The notes below the pieces were generated by a model. The model was not told the DNA's origin. It was given only the letters and a program-made list of their open reading frames with translations, and searched no databases. From Sulfuricaulis sp. (GTDB lineage Bacteria > Pseudomonadota > Gammaproteobacteria > Acidiferrobacterales > Sulfurifustaceae): a DNA stretch of 38,011 nt. This document shows positions 1 to 10,178 of the stretch, piece after piece; position 1 is the first letter of the stretch; each line of letters starts with the position of its first letter. The DNA lies in NCBI GenBank assembly GCA_024654125.1, contig JANLIC010000065.1:1-38011 (forward strand), given 5' to 3'. A program made the position numbers and the translations under genes.

Positions 1-1517
1 GTGACCTCGGTCTTGCCGACGCCCGTGGGTCCGGCAAAGAGATAGGAACCGACCGGTTTTTCCGGATGGCCCAGGCCGGAGCGCGACATCTTGATCGCGG
101 TCGCCAGCGCCTCGATGGCCTCATCCTGGCCGAACACCACCATCTTGAGATCGCGCTCAAGCGTCTTGAGCGCCTCGCGGTCCGACGTGGAAACGGTTTT
201 GGGCGGAATGCGCGCTATCTTGGCGACTATATCCTCGATGTCGTGCACGCCGATGGTTTTCTTGCGGCGACTCACCGGCAGCAGATGCTGGCTGGCGCCG
301 GCCTCATCGATCACGTCGATGGCCTTGTCCGGCAGGTGCCGGTCGTTGATGTAACGGTGCGCCAGCTCCACCGCACTGCGCAATGCCGGCTGCGTGTAAC
401 GCACACCATGGTGATTTTCAAAGCGGTTCTTCAGGCCGCGCAGGATCTCCACCGTTTCCTCCACCGAGGGCTCAGTGACGTCGATCTTCTGGAAACGGCG
501 TGACAGCGCCCGGTCCTTTTCGAAAATATTGCGGTATTCCTGGTATGTCGTAGAGCCGATGCACTTGAGATCGCCCGAGGCCAGCACCGGCTTCAGCAGG
601 TTCGAGGCATCCATCGCGCCGCCCGAGGCGGCACCCGCGCCAATAATGGTGTGAATCTCGTCGATGAACAGGATCGTATTGTCCTGTTTCTTGAGCTGCT
701 GCAATACCGCTTTCAGGCGCTTCTCAAAATCGCCACGGTACTTGGTGCCGGCCAGGAGCGAACCCATGTCGAGCGCGTAGATGGTGCTGTGCATGAGCAC
801 GTCCGGCACCTCGCTATCCACGATTTTCTTGGCCAGTCCCTCGGCGATGGCGGTCTTGCCCACGCCGGCCTCGCCGACATACAGCGGGTTGTTCTTACGT
901 CGGCGGCACAAAACCTGGATCGTGCGCTCCACCTCGCGGTCGCGTCCGATCAGCGGATCGATTTTGCCCATCCGCGCCTGTTCATTGAGATTGATGCAGA
1001 ATACATCGAGGGGGCTTTTTTCAGTGGCGGAGGCACCTTCTTCGGTATCTTCGGAGGCAGGAAGTTCACCCTGACTCTCGCCTGGTACCTTGGAAATGCC
1101 GTGTGAAACGTAGTTCACCACATCGAAGCGACTGATGTTCTGCTTGTGCAGGAAATAAACGGCGTGCGATTCCTTTTCGCCGAAAATGGCGATCAGGACA
1201 TTGGCGCCGGTGACTTCCTTCTTGCCCACGCCCTGAACGTGCAGCACCGCGCGCTGGATCACGCGCTGAAAACCAATAGTCGGCTGGGTGTCGATTTTGC
1301 TGCCCGGGGCGAGTTTGGGGACATTCTCCTCGAGGAAGGCGCTGAGGCTGCGACGCAGCTCCTCGATGTTGCCACCGCAGGCGCGCAGCACGCGCACGGC
1401 GGAAGGATTGTCGAGCAGTGCCGCCAGCAGGTGTTCCACGGTAATGAACTCGTGGCGCTTTTCACGCGCGCCCTGGAATGCGCTGTTCAATGAAAACTCA
1501 AGCTCTTGCGACAACAT
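1..1517 (-). CDS. clpA: ClpA, ATP-dependent Clp protease ATP-binding subunit (3' end cut by window)
   Basis: Hsp100 AAA+ unfoldase that feeds substrates into ClpP in the cytoplasm. The visible part is about 505 codons from the start: an N-terminal Clp repeat domain (roughly residues 1-145, the ClpS docking surface), the first AAA+ module with Walker A GEAGVGKT near residue 214, and the beginning of the second module, whose Walker A GPTGVGKT lies at the very edge of the window. Roughly the last third of a normal ClpA is missing only because the window ends. The ATG at 1517 has a GGAGG ribosome site eight bases upstream. It lies 60 bp downstream of clpS on the same strand, the usual clpS-clpA operon, so adaptor and unfoldase are co-expressed. 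Identification is by motif order and neighbours and is firm. Confidence 0.95.
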   Translation of the reverse strand, partial: MLSQELEFSLNSAFQGAREKRHEFITVEHLLAALLDNPSAVRVLRACGGNIEELRRSLSAFLEENVPKLAPGSKIDTQPTIGFQRVIQRAVLHVQGVGKKEVTGANVLIAIFGEKESHAVYFLHKQNISRFDVVNYVSHGISKVPGESQGELPASEDTEEGASATEKSPLDVFCINLNEQARMGKIDPLIGRDREVERTIQVLCRRRKNNPLYVGEAGVGKTAIAEGLAKKIVDSEVPDVLMHSTIYALDMGSLLAGTKYRGDFEKRLKAVLQQLKKQDNTILFIDEIHTIIGAGAASGGAMDASNLLKPVLASGDLKCIGSTTYQEYRNIFEKDRALSRRFQKIDVTEPSVEETVEILRGLKNRFENHHGVRYTQPALRSAVELAHRYINDRHLPDKAIDVIDEAGASQHLLPVSRRKKTIGVHDIEDIVAKIARIPPKTVSTSDREALKTLERDLKMVVFGQDEAIEALATAIKMSRSGLGHPEKPVGSYLFAGPTGVGKTEV

Positions 1518-1577
1518 GGCACCGCCTCCGGGCACTTGCCCTGCTACAAAATTCATCCCTGTTCGAAATTCTTCCCC

Positions 1578-1895
1578 TTATTCAGGTTCCATGGTGCACT
1601 GCAACGGGTGCTGGTTTTCCTGTGCATACGCCAGCACCTGACGCACCTTGGTTTCCGCAATCTCCCGAGTGTAAATCCCGCATATCCCGATCCCCTTCTG
1701 ATGCACATGCAGCATAATGCGGGTGGCTTCTTCCCGGTTCTTGGCGAAAAACCGTTCCAAAATAATTACGACGAACTCCATTGGAGTATAGTCGTCGTTC
1801 AGGAGGATGACTTTGAACAACAGGGGCTTCTGGAGCCGGGGTTTCGCTTCCTGGACGACAGGACCTTCTAGGTACTGCTGGGGCTTGTCGCTCAT
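1578..1895 (-). CDS. clpS: ClpS, N-end rule adaptor of ClpAP
   Basis: Small cytoplasmic adaptor that binds destabilising N-terminal residues of proteins and delivers them to ClpA. The 105-residue length is typical. The core contains the family hallmark [10 protein letters not shown] near residue 33, the MLHVHQKG helix that lines the N-degron pocket, and the ETKV segment near the C-terminus. It precedes clpA on the same strand and diverges from cspD, the arrangement also known from Escherichia coli. The purine-rich GAAGG lies only about two bases before the ATG at 1895, so the ribosome site is not ideal, but no better start is available and the N-terminal extension is normally variable in this family. 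Confidence 0.95.
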   Translation of the reverse strand: MSDKPQQYLEGPVVQEAKPRLQKPLLFKVILLNDDYTPMEFVVIILERFFAKNREEATRIMLHVHQKGIGICGIYTREIAETKVRQVLAYAQENQHPLQCTMEPE

Positions 1896-1995
1896 ACCTT
1901 CAAGATTACACCATACAACTGGGGAATCCGCATTCTGTCTTATGAATTCAGGTACATTGTGCGACCCGTGCCTGAAATTTCAACCCCTGAAATTC

Positions 1996-2009
1996 TGGCA
2001 TAATATAAT
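1996..2009 (+). promoter_or_regulatory. Candidate -10 region of cspD promoter
   Basis: An AT-rich island in the clpS-cspD divergent region contains an extended -10 form (TG, one base, CATAAT) overlapping a consensus TATAAT at 2004-2009. No strong -35 box is seen. If used, the cspD messenger would carry a leader of about 180 nt, as is common for cold-shock family genes. A second possible -35 (TTGACT at about 2073) lacks a good -10 box. Confidence 0.35.
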
Positions 2010-2198
2010 AATTGAGGTTCTTTTGAGTTTAACCGGGTGTCGGACCATGTTATTGCGCCCGGCGGTCTGGCTTGACTTGCCCAATAAAAGAAGGATGATG
2101 GTTGCGGCTGCGCCTTTTCTCGTGCACGGGCAGGAGGCGGGTGTGGTATTAGAGGAGACTGAAGGACGCGGCGCTTTATCCGCACCAGGAGGGGATGT

Positions 2199-2408
2199 AT
2201 GCCACTAGGTAATGTCAAGTGGTTTAACGCCAGCAAGGGGTATGGATTTATCACCCCCACCGATGGCGGTGATGATGTCTTCGCGCATTATTCCGCAATA
2301 GAAATGGAAGGGTACAAGACCCTCAAAGAGGGTCAACAGGTCGAGTTTGAAGTTCAGGAAGGCCCCAAGGGTCCCCAGGCTTCCCATATACGCTCCCTTG
2401 CCAAGTAA
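2199..2408 (+). CDS. cspD: CspD-like cold-shock domain protein
   Basis: A 69-residue single-stranded nucleic-acid-binding protein made of one cold-shock domain. It shows RNP1 (KGYGFI) and RNP2 (DVFAHYS) and the EGPKGPQA loop. The [14 protein letters not shown] segment is closer to CspD than to CspA. In E. coli CspD is a stationary-phase inhibitor of replication and lies divergent to clpS, exactly as here, so position and sequence agree. The ATG at 2199 is preceded by a strong AGGAGGGG. A rho-independent terminator follows within 30 bp, so the gene is probably monocistronic. The specific CspD function is inferred from synteny; the fold is certain. Confidence 0.88.
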   Translation: MPLGNVKWFNASKGYGFITPTDGGDDVFAHYSAIEMEGYKTLKEGQQVEFEVQEGPKGPQASHIRSLAK

Positions 2409-2434
2409 CCGGCGTTAATTCCGCAAAAATTTCT

Positions 2435-2456
2435 AACCTGGCCACGCCGGGTTTTT
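2435..2456 (+). terminator. Rho-independent terminator of cspD
   Basis: An 8-bp stem (AACCTGGC against GCCGGGTT, one G-T pair) with a CAC loop runs directly into a run of T residues. It lies about 27 bp after the cspD stop codon. Confidence 0.8.
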
Positions 2457-2564
2457 CTTCGCTTTGGCCGATCGCGCGCCCTTAATTTACGGGGAATAGC
2501 GCCGCCAGCTTGTACGTCTATAAACGAACGAGTTGTGCGCTGAAACAATCTCGAGGATAGCATC

Positions 2565-3218
2565 ATGCATATCACAACATGGATAACGCGATACTCCCTT
2601 TTGCTCCCGGCTGTTTGTTATATTGCCATGGCCCCGATCAATGCCTCATCCGAAACGGTTGCCTTGAGTGTCAACGACGATCAAGTCACCGTGTGGAATC
2701 GTTTTGTGGAATCGCTGGTCGACCTCCATAAACAAGGCATCGCGGGACGCGAGATCCGGAAATCGGAACTCACCGGGGGATATGGAGGCGAATTCGCGAA
2801 AGGTTACACTTATCGTGAAGTGAATTATCACGATGCAGAATCCGGACGGCTGCTGAGTTGCATCCGACAGGATGAAAACAAGCCGGAGAAGATTCAAGTG
2901 ATCGACGTGTACATCTATGATGCTACCGGCCGGGTCATCCGGGACTATACGGCCATCTACCTTCCCGGGGCTCGCCATGCGCCGATACGCACGTTCATCA
3001 ATCTGCATCAGTATGGGGAAAAACTTCATGGCTTCCGGCAGTTCGACGCCTCGGGTAACCTTCTGTACGAACAGTGCCGTGGCCAGTTCGCCGGTCACGA
3101 CGTCGACCTCTCACTCGAGGAACATCAAATTAAACCGACTGTCACGGCGTCCAATGACTATCAAGCCTGTTTCGGAAGACTCCCGGATACGGCGGAAAAG
3201 TATCTGATTCCAAACTGA
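2565..3218 (+). CDS. Hypothetical exported protein
   Basis: A 217-residue protein of unknown function. The ATG at 2565 has GAGGA eight bases upstream. Residues 1-28 form a plausible Sec signal peptide: a hydrophobic stretch LLLPAVCYIAMAP followed by a cleavage region near NASS. The mature part is mixed alpha/beta, with two cysteines in the middle and late part (SCIRQD, YEQCRG) and one near the C-terminus (YQACFG), so disulfides in the periplasm are possible. Charged and aromatic beta-like segments (VIDVYIYDATGRVIRDY) recall repeat-type beta proteins but do not match a family I know. It is followed by an exported TPR protein on the same strand, so the two may be co-transcribed and work together in the envelope. 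Confidence 0.75.
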   Translation: MHITTWITRYSLLLPAVCYIAMAPINASSETVALSVNDDQVTVWNRFVESLVDLHKQGIAGREIRKSELTGGYGGEFAKGYTYREVNYHDAESGRLLSCIRQDENKPEKIQVIDVYIYDATGRVIRDYTAIYLPGARHAPIRTFINLHQYGEKLHGFRQFDASGNLLYEQCRGQFAGHDVDLSLEEHQIKPTVTASNDYQACFGRLPDTAEKYLIPN

Positions 3219-3277
3219 ACGCCATGATGCTCCGGCGCTACACTGTGTCCGATTCCGCGATTCTATCAATAGCGATC

Positions 3278-4075
3278 ATGCGAAGAATTTTGCGTATCGT
3301 CCTTTTTCCTCTGACGCTGGCTTTCCCGTTCAGTGCTTACAGCGAACCCGCCACGCTGGACGTTCCCATGGACAGCGGTCAGTTGCAGAAAATGGTTATC
3401 GACTATAACCGCCGGATCGCCGTCAACCCGGATGACGCGGATGCCTATCTCAAGCGCGGCGAGGCCCATTTTAAATTGCAGGAATTCGACAAGGCCATCG
3501 AGGACTTCAGCGCCGCCATCCGGCGCAATGACAGGCTCGATGATGCGTATTTCGGCCGCGGGATGGCGCTCGGGCGACGCGGGCAAATCACAGAGGGGAT
3601 AGCGGATCTGAGCGTCTACCTTCAGCGTCATCCGGACAGCTCGCTCGCCTACACCAAACGCGGCGTCCGTTATATCTGGATAGGCGACCTGGAAAATGCC
3701 GAAAAGGACCTTAAACGGGCCATCGCCCTGGACGCCAGAAATGCCGAGGCGCACGATGATCTCGGCGTCATTCTGGCCCAGCGCGCCGATTACGCGGCGG
3801 CCATCAGCCACTTCCAGTCGACGCTCAATACAGACCCCAGCTACCAGAAGGCCTACCACAACCTGGCGATGGTTTATTACATCACCGGTGAGAATCAAAA
3901 GGCGCTGTCGTCGGTCGACAGGGGGCTGAAACTGATCTTCGAATCGCGCGATTCGATGCTGCTGAAAGCGGCCATCCTGGAATCGCTGGGCCGGCACGGG
4001 GAAGCCAAAACGGCCCGGGAAGAGGCAGAGTTCATGCCGGAAGGAAACCGCCGCGAGCGCGCCGCCGTTCAGTAA
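3278..4075 (+). CDS. Exported TPR-repeat protein
   Basis: A 265-residue protein with a clear signal peptide (ILRIVLFPLTLAFPFSAYS, cleavage near AYS-EP) followed by about five or six tetratricopeptide repeats, seen as recurring A-Y-x-x-R-G-x-A and DAY/EAH-DDLG patterns (for example DADAYLKRGEAHFKL and AEAHDDLGVILAQR). TPR arrays bind partner proteins; a periplasmic or outer-membrane scaffold role is likely. An in-frame ATG at 3224 would add 18 residues, but these are not signal-like, so 3278 is preferred because the signal peptide then starts at the N-terminus. The gene follows the exported hypothetical protein and converges on icd, with 13 bp between the stop codons. Confidence 0.8.
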   Translation: MRRILRIVLFPLTLAFPFSAYSEPATLDVPMDSGQLQKMVIDYNRRIAVNPDDADAYLKRGEAHFKLQEFDKAIEDFSAAIRRNDRLDDAYFGRGMALGRRGQITEGIADLSVYLQRHPDSSLAYTKRGVRYIWIGDLENAEKDLKRAIALDARNAEAHDDLGVILAQRADYAAAISHFQSTLNTDPSYQKAYHNLAMVYYITGENQKALSSVDRGLKLIFESRDSMLLKAAILESLGRHGEAKTAREEAEFMPEGNRRERAAVQ

Positions 4076-4088
4076 GCTAGCTGTCCGG

Positions 4089-5351
4089 TCAGCCGCTTCC
4101 GGTGTGCTGGGTAATGGCTTCTCCAAAACCCGAACAGCTGACTTCGGTCGCACCGCGCATCTGCCGCGCAAAATCATAAGTGACCGTCTTGGCGGAAATC
4201 GCCCCTTGCACTCCTTTAAGAATCAAATCGGCGGCTTCCATCCAGCCAACATGGCGCAGCATCATCTCGGCCGACAGGATCATGGAACTGGGATTGACCA
4301 TGTCCTTGCCGGCGTATTTGGGCGCGGTGCCGTGCGTGGCCTCAAACATCGCCACCGTGTCGGAAAGATTGGCGCCCGGCGCAATGCCGATCCCCCCGAC
4401 CTGCGCCGCGAGCGCGTCAGAGATGTAATCGCCGTTGAGATTGAGCGTCGCGATCACGCTGTATTCCGCCGGGTGCAGCAGAATCTCCTGCAGAAAGGCA
4501 TCAGCAATCACGTCCTTGATCACGATCTCTTTTCCGGACTTGGGGTTTTTCATGCGCATCCACGGACCCTGGTCGATGAGCTGAGCGCCAAATTCGCGCT
4601 GGGCCAGTTCATAACCCCAGGTCTTGAACCCACCCTCGGTGAATTTCATGATGTTGCCCTTATGCACCAGGGTCACGGAGGATCGATTATTGGCGATGGC
4701 ATACTGGATCGCGCGGCGCACCAGCCGTTCCGTGCCCTCGCGGGATACCGGCTTGATACCGATGGCGGAGGTTTCCGGAAAGCGGATTTTCTTCACACCC
4801 ATCTCGTGCTGCAGGAAGGCGATCAGCTTCCGCGCCTCGGGTGAGCCGGCCGGCCATTCGATCCCGGCATAAATGTCTTCGGAATTTTCCCGAAAAATGA
4901 CCATGTCGATCTTCTCCGGCTCCTTCACCGGGCTGGGAACACCGGTGAAATAGCGGATCGGCCGCAGGCACACATACAGATCGAGCTGCTGGCGCAGCGA
5001 GACGTTGAGCGAGCGGATGCCGCCGCCGACCGGCGTTGTCAGCGGACCCTTGATCGAGACGACATAATCCCTGACCGCCGTGAAGGTTTCTTCCGGCAGC
5101 CAAGTGTTATTGCCATAGGTGGCCACCGCCTTCTCGCCGGCGTAGACCTCCATCCAGGCGATCGCGCGCTTGCCCCCATACGCCTTGGTGACGGCTGAAT
5201 CGACGACCTTGCACATCACCGGAGTAATGTCCCGGCCGATGCCATCGCCTTCGATGAAGGGAATGACCGGTTTGTCCGGGACATTGAGGGAATGATCCTT
5301 GTTGACCGTGATTTTTCCCCCGCCCGGGATCTTGATGTGCGTGAATGCCAT
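4089..5351 (-). CDS. icd: NADP-dependent isocitrate dehydrogenase
   Basis: TCA cycle enzyme that converts isocitrate to 2-oxoglutarate and CO2 in the cytoplasm. It is 420 residues, close to the usual length for the homodimeric bacterial type. The substrate loop [18 protein letters not shown] contains the serine that is phosphorylated by AceK in enterobacteria, and is followed by [14 protein letters not shown]. The coenzyme site [11 protein letters not shown] keeps the lysine-tyrosine pair that selects NADP. The start at 5351 lies about 27 bp downstream of an extended -10 element. It diverges from rluE, as part of a block shared with E. coli. Confidence 0.97.
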   Translation of the reverse strand: MAFTHIKIPGGGKITVNKDHSLNVPDKPVIPFIEGDGIGRDITPVMCKVVDSAVTKAYGGKRAIAWMEVYAGEKAVATYGNNTWLPEETFTAVRDYVVSIKGPLTTPVGGGIRSLNVSLRQQLDLYVCLRPIRYFTGVPSPVKEPEKIDMVIFRENSEDIYAGIEWPAGSPEARKLIAFLQHEMGVKKIRFPETSAIGIKPVSREGTERLVRRAIQYAIANNRSSVTLVHKGNIMKFTEGGFKTWGYELAQREFGAQLIDQGPWMRMKNPKSGKEIVIKDVIADAFLQEILLHPAEYSVIATLNLNGDYISDALAAQVGGIGIAPGANLSDTVAMFEATHGTAPKYAGKDMVNPSSMILSAEMMLRHVGWMEAADLILKGVQGAISAKTVTYDFARQMRGATEVSCSGFGEAITQHTGSG

Positions 5352-5378
5352 GATCGGTTCCGAAAAAAACTGGCGCGC

Positions 5379-5387
5379 ATTCTATCA
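5379..5387 (-). promoter_or_regulatory. Extended -10 promoter element of icd
   Basis: On the minus strand the sequence reads TGATAGAAT, an extended -10 box (TG, one base, TAGAAT) about 27 bp before the icd start codon. No good -35 box is visible, which is acceptable for extended -10 promoters. Confidence 0.45.
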
Positions 5388-5436
5388 CCAGAACAGCCCG
5401 TGCGGTGGTTTGCTCTCCCGCGTTACACTTCCCGAC

Positions 5437-5982
5437 ATGTCCCGGCTGATTCTCTTCAACAAACCCTATGGCGTCCTGACGCAGTTCACTGACACCGCCG
5501 GTCGCGAAACCTTGGCTTCCTATATCAAAATCCCCGGTGTTTATCCCGCGGGGAGGCTCGACCGCGACAGCGAGGGTCTGTTGCTGCTGACCGACGACGG
5601 CAAACTGCAACAGCGTCTGTCCGACCCACGCTACAAACTCTCAAAAACGTACTGGGTGCAGGTGGACGGCAAACCGGACGAGCCGTCGCTCGAGCGGCTG
5701 CGTCGTGGCGTCACTCTCGATGGCAAGCAAACACAGCGGGCTGATGTCCAGCGTATCCCGGAACCCGCAATTTGGCCGCGCCATCCGCCCATCAGGGTTC
5801 GCCAATCGATACCGACTGCGTGGCTCGAAATCACACTGACCGAAGGACGTAACCGTCAGGTGCGGCGCATGACCGCGGCGGTGGGTTTTCCCACGCTGCG
5901 CCTGGTGCGTTGCGCCATCGGCCAATACACGCTCGAGGGCCTGGCGCCGGGACAATGGCGTGAAGCCGATGCCCAAGTTTGA
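5437..5982 (+). CDS. rluE: 23S rRNA pseudouridine synthase RluE
   Basis: Member of the RsuA/RluE family, which isomerises a specific uridine in 23S rRNA (U2457 in E. coli). It is 181 residues and has the short form without an S4 domain. It begins with the family strand [14 protein letters not shown] and carries the catalytic aspartate in [15 protein letters not shown] near residue 45, plus the conserved [20 protein letters not shown] near residue 140. The ATG at 5437 was chosen because upstream in-frame codons are not conserved and the family begins here. It is divergent from icd and followed after 12 bp by nudJ, the same neighbourhood as in E. coli, which makes RluE more likely than RsuA or RluB. 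Confidence 0.93.
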   Translation: MSRLILFNKPYGVLTQFTDTAGRETLASYIKIPGVYPAGRLDRDSEGLLLLTDDGKLQQRLSDPRYKLSKTYWVQVDGKPDEPSLERLRRGVTLDGKQTQRADVQRIPEPAIWPRHPPIRVRQSIPTAWLEITLTEGRNRQVRRMTAAVGFPTLRLVRCAIGQYTLEGLAPGQWREADAQV

Positions 5983-5994
5983 TAAGGTTGATTT

Positions 5995-6477
5995 ATGATC
6001 TGGAAACCCAATGTTGTGGTCGCGGCCATTATCGAACGCGATGGAAAATTCCTGTTGGTTGAGGAAAAAGTCGACGGCCGGCTTATGCTCAACCAGCCCG
6101 CCGGACATCTGGACAATGGCGAAAGCCTCCTGGAGGCCGTGGTGCGCGAAACGCTGGAAGAAACCGCCTGGCACTTTTCGCCGGAGGCGTTGCTCGGCGT
6201 CTACCGCTGGATGCATCCTGACAAGGGAATCACCTACCTGCGTTTCGCCTTCATCGGTCACGTGACGCGCCATGACGAGAAACGGACACTCGATCATGAA
6301 ATCGTGCGCACGCTGTGGTTGACCCCGGAGGAAATACGCGCCGAGCACGCGCGGCATCGCAGTCCGCCGGTACAACGTTGTCTCGATGATTACTTGGCGG
6401 GACAAAGTTATCCCCTTGAGTTGCTCAAGGACCTGCCAGAGACAGCGGCTTCGGCTGCTACCCGACATATCGTTTGA
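5995..6477 (+). CDS. nudJ: NudJ-like Nudix hydrolase
   Basis: A 160-residue Nudix hydrolase. In E. coli NudJ removes phosphate from thiamine pyrophosphate precursors and nucleoside di/triphosphates. The Nudix box lies at about residues 38-60: GHLDNGE, then RE and EE at the correct spacing, with catalytic glutamates intact. The final glycine of the consensus is replaced by alanine (EETAW), a mild departure. The flanking NQPAGHL and the YPLEL motif near the end agree with NudJ rather than other Nudix groups. It overlaps or abuts mnmA and follows rluE closely, giving a probable rluE-nudJ-mnmA operon as in related bacteria. Confidence 0.9.
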   Translation: MIWKPNVVVAAIIERDGKFLLVEEKVDGRLMLNQPAGHLDNGESLLEAVVRETLEETAWHFSPEALLGVYRWMHPDKGITYLRFAFIGHVTRHDEKRTLDHEIVRTLWLTPEEIRAEHARHRSPPVQRCLDDYLAGQSYPLELLKDLPETAASAATRHIV

Positions 6478-6482
6478 CAGAC

Positions 6483-7583
6483 ATGAACATCGTGGTTGGC
6501 ATTTCCGGTGGCGTGGACTCGGCCGTGGCGGCGCTGCGGCTCAAGCGCCAGGGGCACGAGGTCACGGGCCTGTTCATGAAAAACTGGGAGGAAGACGACA
6601 CCGCGGGCCACTGCGGCGCCGAGGAAGACCTGAAAATGGCGCAGGCGGTCTGCGACCATCTTGGAATCCCCCTCCACACCGTGAACTTCTCCACCGAATA
6701 CTGGGACCGCGTGTTCGGCTATTTCCTGTCCGAATACCGCGCCGGCCGCACGCCCAACCCGGACGTGCTGTGCAACAAGGAGATCAAATTCCGGACGTTT
6801 CTGGATCACGCCCTCGCGCTCGGCGGGGACCGTATCGCCACCGGCCATTATGCGCGGGTTGATAAGACGGCGGGGCGATACCGCCTGCTCAAGGCGCGCG
6901 ACAGCGCCAAGGACCAGTCCTATTTCCTTTATCTGTTGGGACAGGTGGCGCTGGCCCACACGCTGTTTCCCGTCGGCGACCTGGGCAAAACCGAGGTGCG
7001 CCGCCTGGCACAGGAGGCCGGACTGCCGAATTATAATCGCGAGGATTCCACTGGAATTTGTTTCATCGGTGAGCGCGATTTCAAATCGTTTCTGGCGCGC
7101 TATCTCCCCGCGCAACCGGGCGAGATGCGCACGCTTGCAGGGGTGTCCAAGGGACAACACGACGGCGTAATGTACTACACCATCGGCCAACGACACGGGC
7201 TCGGCATTGGGGGGGAAGGCGAGGCCTGGTACGTGGTCGGCAAGGATGTCGCCAACAAAGTCCTCTATGTTGAGCAGGGAGAGCATCATCCCGCGCTGTA
7301 CAGTGTGGCGCTGACCGCTGGACAGCTGCACTGGATCAGTCATGCACCCTCGCCCTGGCCGCGGAAGCTACAGGCCAAAACCCGTTATCGCCAGGCGGAC
7401 CAGGACTGCACGGCCATGCCGCACGGTCAGGAACTGCGCGTGACGTTTGAAGCCGCACAACGCGCCGTCACGCCCGGGCAATCGGTGGTCTTCTACGACG
7501 GCGATGAGTGCCTGGGCGGAGGAATTATCGATGCGGCCGTACCCGACACGCAGACTTTGGCGGCGAGTTCGGCGTTGCGGTGA
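6483..7583 (+). CDS. mnmA: tRNA-specific 2-thiouridylase MnmA
   Basis: Inserts sulfur at position 2 of the wobble uridine (U34) in tRNA-Lys, -Glu and -Gln, using ATP and sulfur relayed from TusE. The PP-loop is SGGVDSAV near the N-terminus. The two catalytic cysteines are both present, in NPDVLCNKEIKF and STGICFIGERDF. Other family blocks (ATGHYARV, KDQSYFLY, GLGIGGEGEAWYV, CLGGGII) are intact and the length of about 366 residues is normal. The first ATG is at 6483; a TTG at 6474 in the same frame would overlap nudJ by 4 bp and is an alternative start. In many relatives hflD follows; here purB follows directly. Confidence 0.97.
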   Translation: MNIVVGISGGVDSAVAALRLKRQGHEVTGLFMKNWEEDDTAGHCGAEEDLKMAQAVCDHLGIPLHTVNFSTEYWDRVFGYFLSEYRAGRTPNPDVLCNKEIKFRTFLDHALALGGDRIATGHYARVDKTAGRYRLLKARDSAKDQSYFLYLLGQVALAHTLFPVGDLGKTEVRRLAQEAGLPNYNREDSTGICFIGERDFKSFLARYLPAQPGEMRTLAGVSKGQHDGVMYYTIGQRHGLGIGGEGEAWYVVGKDVANKVLYVEQGEHHPALYSVALTAGQLHWISHAPSPWPRKLQAKTRYRQADQDCTAMPHGQELRVTFEAAQRAVTPGQSVVFYDGDECLGGGIIDAAVPDTQTLAASSALR

Positions 7584-7605
7584 TCCGGCAATTTCCGGTC
7601 GGTTC

Positions 7606-9099
<1,494 letters not shown>

Positions 9100-9110
9100 T
9101 CTATATATAT

Positions 9111-9140
9111 CTTGATGATGGATATTTATTCGCCATCAAG
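9111..9140. repeat. Inverted repeat after purB
   Basis: CTTGATG at 9111-9117 pairs with CATCAAG at 9134-9140 around an AT-rich loop. It could be a weak terminator or stabilising hairpin for purB mRNA, though no T-run follows. Confidence 0.3.
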
Positions 9141-9158
9141 AGATTATTCATCGCGTAT

Positions 9159-9674
9159 ATGGAAACGGCCAAGAATTCACCCGCCACCGAGACAGCGCCG
9201 CTGCGCCGAATAATCAGAGGTCGTGCCGAGATCGGCGATTTTCTGTCCATGCTGGTGGAAAATGCCACGCGCGAAGTCACTATCTTTGCGCCGCTACTGG
9301 ATGACGCGTACTTCAATAACTCCCGTTTTGCTCGCGCGCTGGCTAGCTTCGCCGCGCGTCATCGCCAGAATCTCGCGCGTATTGTGATCGAGGACGCGGA
9401 ACAGGCGATTCGCGACAACGACCGACTGGTAGGACTGTGCCGACGACTGAGTGATTTCATTCACATGCAGCAGGTGGCGGAGGAACACCTTGGCATGCGC
9501 GAAATGTTCATCGTCGTGGATCATCGCGCTTACCTGCATCAGAGCGATATCGCCAAGCCGGACTGCGTGGCGCACCCGCATGATGGGCACGAGGCGGTGT
9601 TGCTGGCGCGGCGTTTCAATGAGTTGTGGGATCGCAGTGAGCCCATCATCGCGTTGCGCGCGGCGGGCCTGTAA
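9159..9674 (+). CDS. Conserved hypothetical protein, DUF7931-like
   Basis: A 171-residue soluble protein with no signal peptide. The pattern RGRAEIGDFLSMLVENATREVTIFAPLLDD near residue 30, followed by the strand RIVIEDAEQAIRDNDRL and a C-terminal segment DHRAYLHQSDI, resembles the small domain often fused to or beside GNAT acetyltransferases in Pseudomonas and relatives (called DUF7931). The secondary-structure pattern is reminiscent of a half phospholipase-D fold, but no HKD motif is present, so I do not propose catalysis. It starts 60 bp after purB and ends 15 bp before the NlpC/P60 lipoprotein, so the three downstream genes may be one unit. Family assignment is from memory of sequence pattern. 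Confidence 0.65.
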   Translation: METAKNSPATETAPLRRIIRGRAEIGDFLSMLVENATREVTIFAPLLDDAYFNNSRFARALASFAARHRQNLARIVIEDAEQAIRDNDRLVGLCRRLSDFIHMQQVAEEHLGMREMFIVVDHRAYLHQSDIAKPDCVAHPHDGHEAVLLARRFNELWDRSEPIIALRAAGL

Positions 9675-9688
9675 TTTCCGGGGCGCTA

Positions 9689-10156
9689 ATGCTACTTCGA
9701 TTTATCCGGATCTTTTCATGCTTTTTTACTCTGACTGTCTTGGCCGGGTGCGGACACACGCCCACGGCCAAATCCGTGTCGGCGCTGGGAAGCCGGGCCG
9801 CGGATCATGCGCTCGCCATGGTAGGGAAGCCCTATCGCTACGGCGGGAACTCTCCGAAAGGTTTCGACTGCAGCGGACTGGTGCAATACAGCTATGGGCG
9901 TGTCGGTGTGAAGCTTCCGCGCGGTACCCGGAACCTGCTGCAGATGTCACACACGGTTTCGCGCAACAATTTGCGGCGCGGCGATCTGGTCTTCTTTACA
10001 CAGGAAGGCAAGAAATCCTCGCACGTGGCGCTGTACCTCGGGGACGGCCGTTTCGTGCATTCCCCCTCCCGCGGCAAAAATGTTTACGTTGCCGGATTCA
10101 ACGAACCCTACTGGCAGCGCCATTTCACAGAAGCGCGGCGACTCGAGATCGATTGA
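9689..10156 (+). CDS. NlpC/P60 family lipoprotein (cell-wall endopeptidase)
   Basis: Probable peptidoglycan endopeptidase that cleaves D-Glu-dipeptide bonds in stem peptides. Residues 1-20 form a lipoprotein signal with lipobox LAGC, so the protein should be lipid-anchored in the envelope. The NlpC/P60 domain covers about residues 36-150: catalytic cysteine in FDCSGLVQYSY near residue 60, histidine in SSHVALYLG near residue 110, and the polar third residue supplied by the following HSPS strand. The 155-residue length fits the minimal Spr/NlpC type. It is one base upstream of the next reading frame, a short secretin-like protein. Confidence 0.9.
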   Translation: MLLRFIRIFSCFFTLTVLAGCGHTPTAKSVSALGSRAADHALAMVGKPYRYGGNSPKGFDCSGLVQYSYGRVGVKLPRGTRNLLQMSHTVSRNNLRRGDLVFFTQEGKKSSHVALYLGDGRFVHSPSRGKNVYVAGFNEPYWQRHFTEARRLEID

Positions 10157-10178
10157 CATGCTTTGCGGCCACCCGGCC

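Noticed and set aside
3266-4177. Minus-strand open frame of about 300 codons opposite the TPR gene
   Set aside because: It is antisense to a clear signal-peptide-plus-TPR gene, overlaps icd as well, and shows no known domain.
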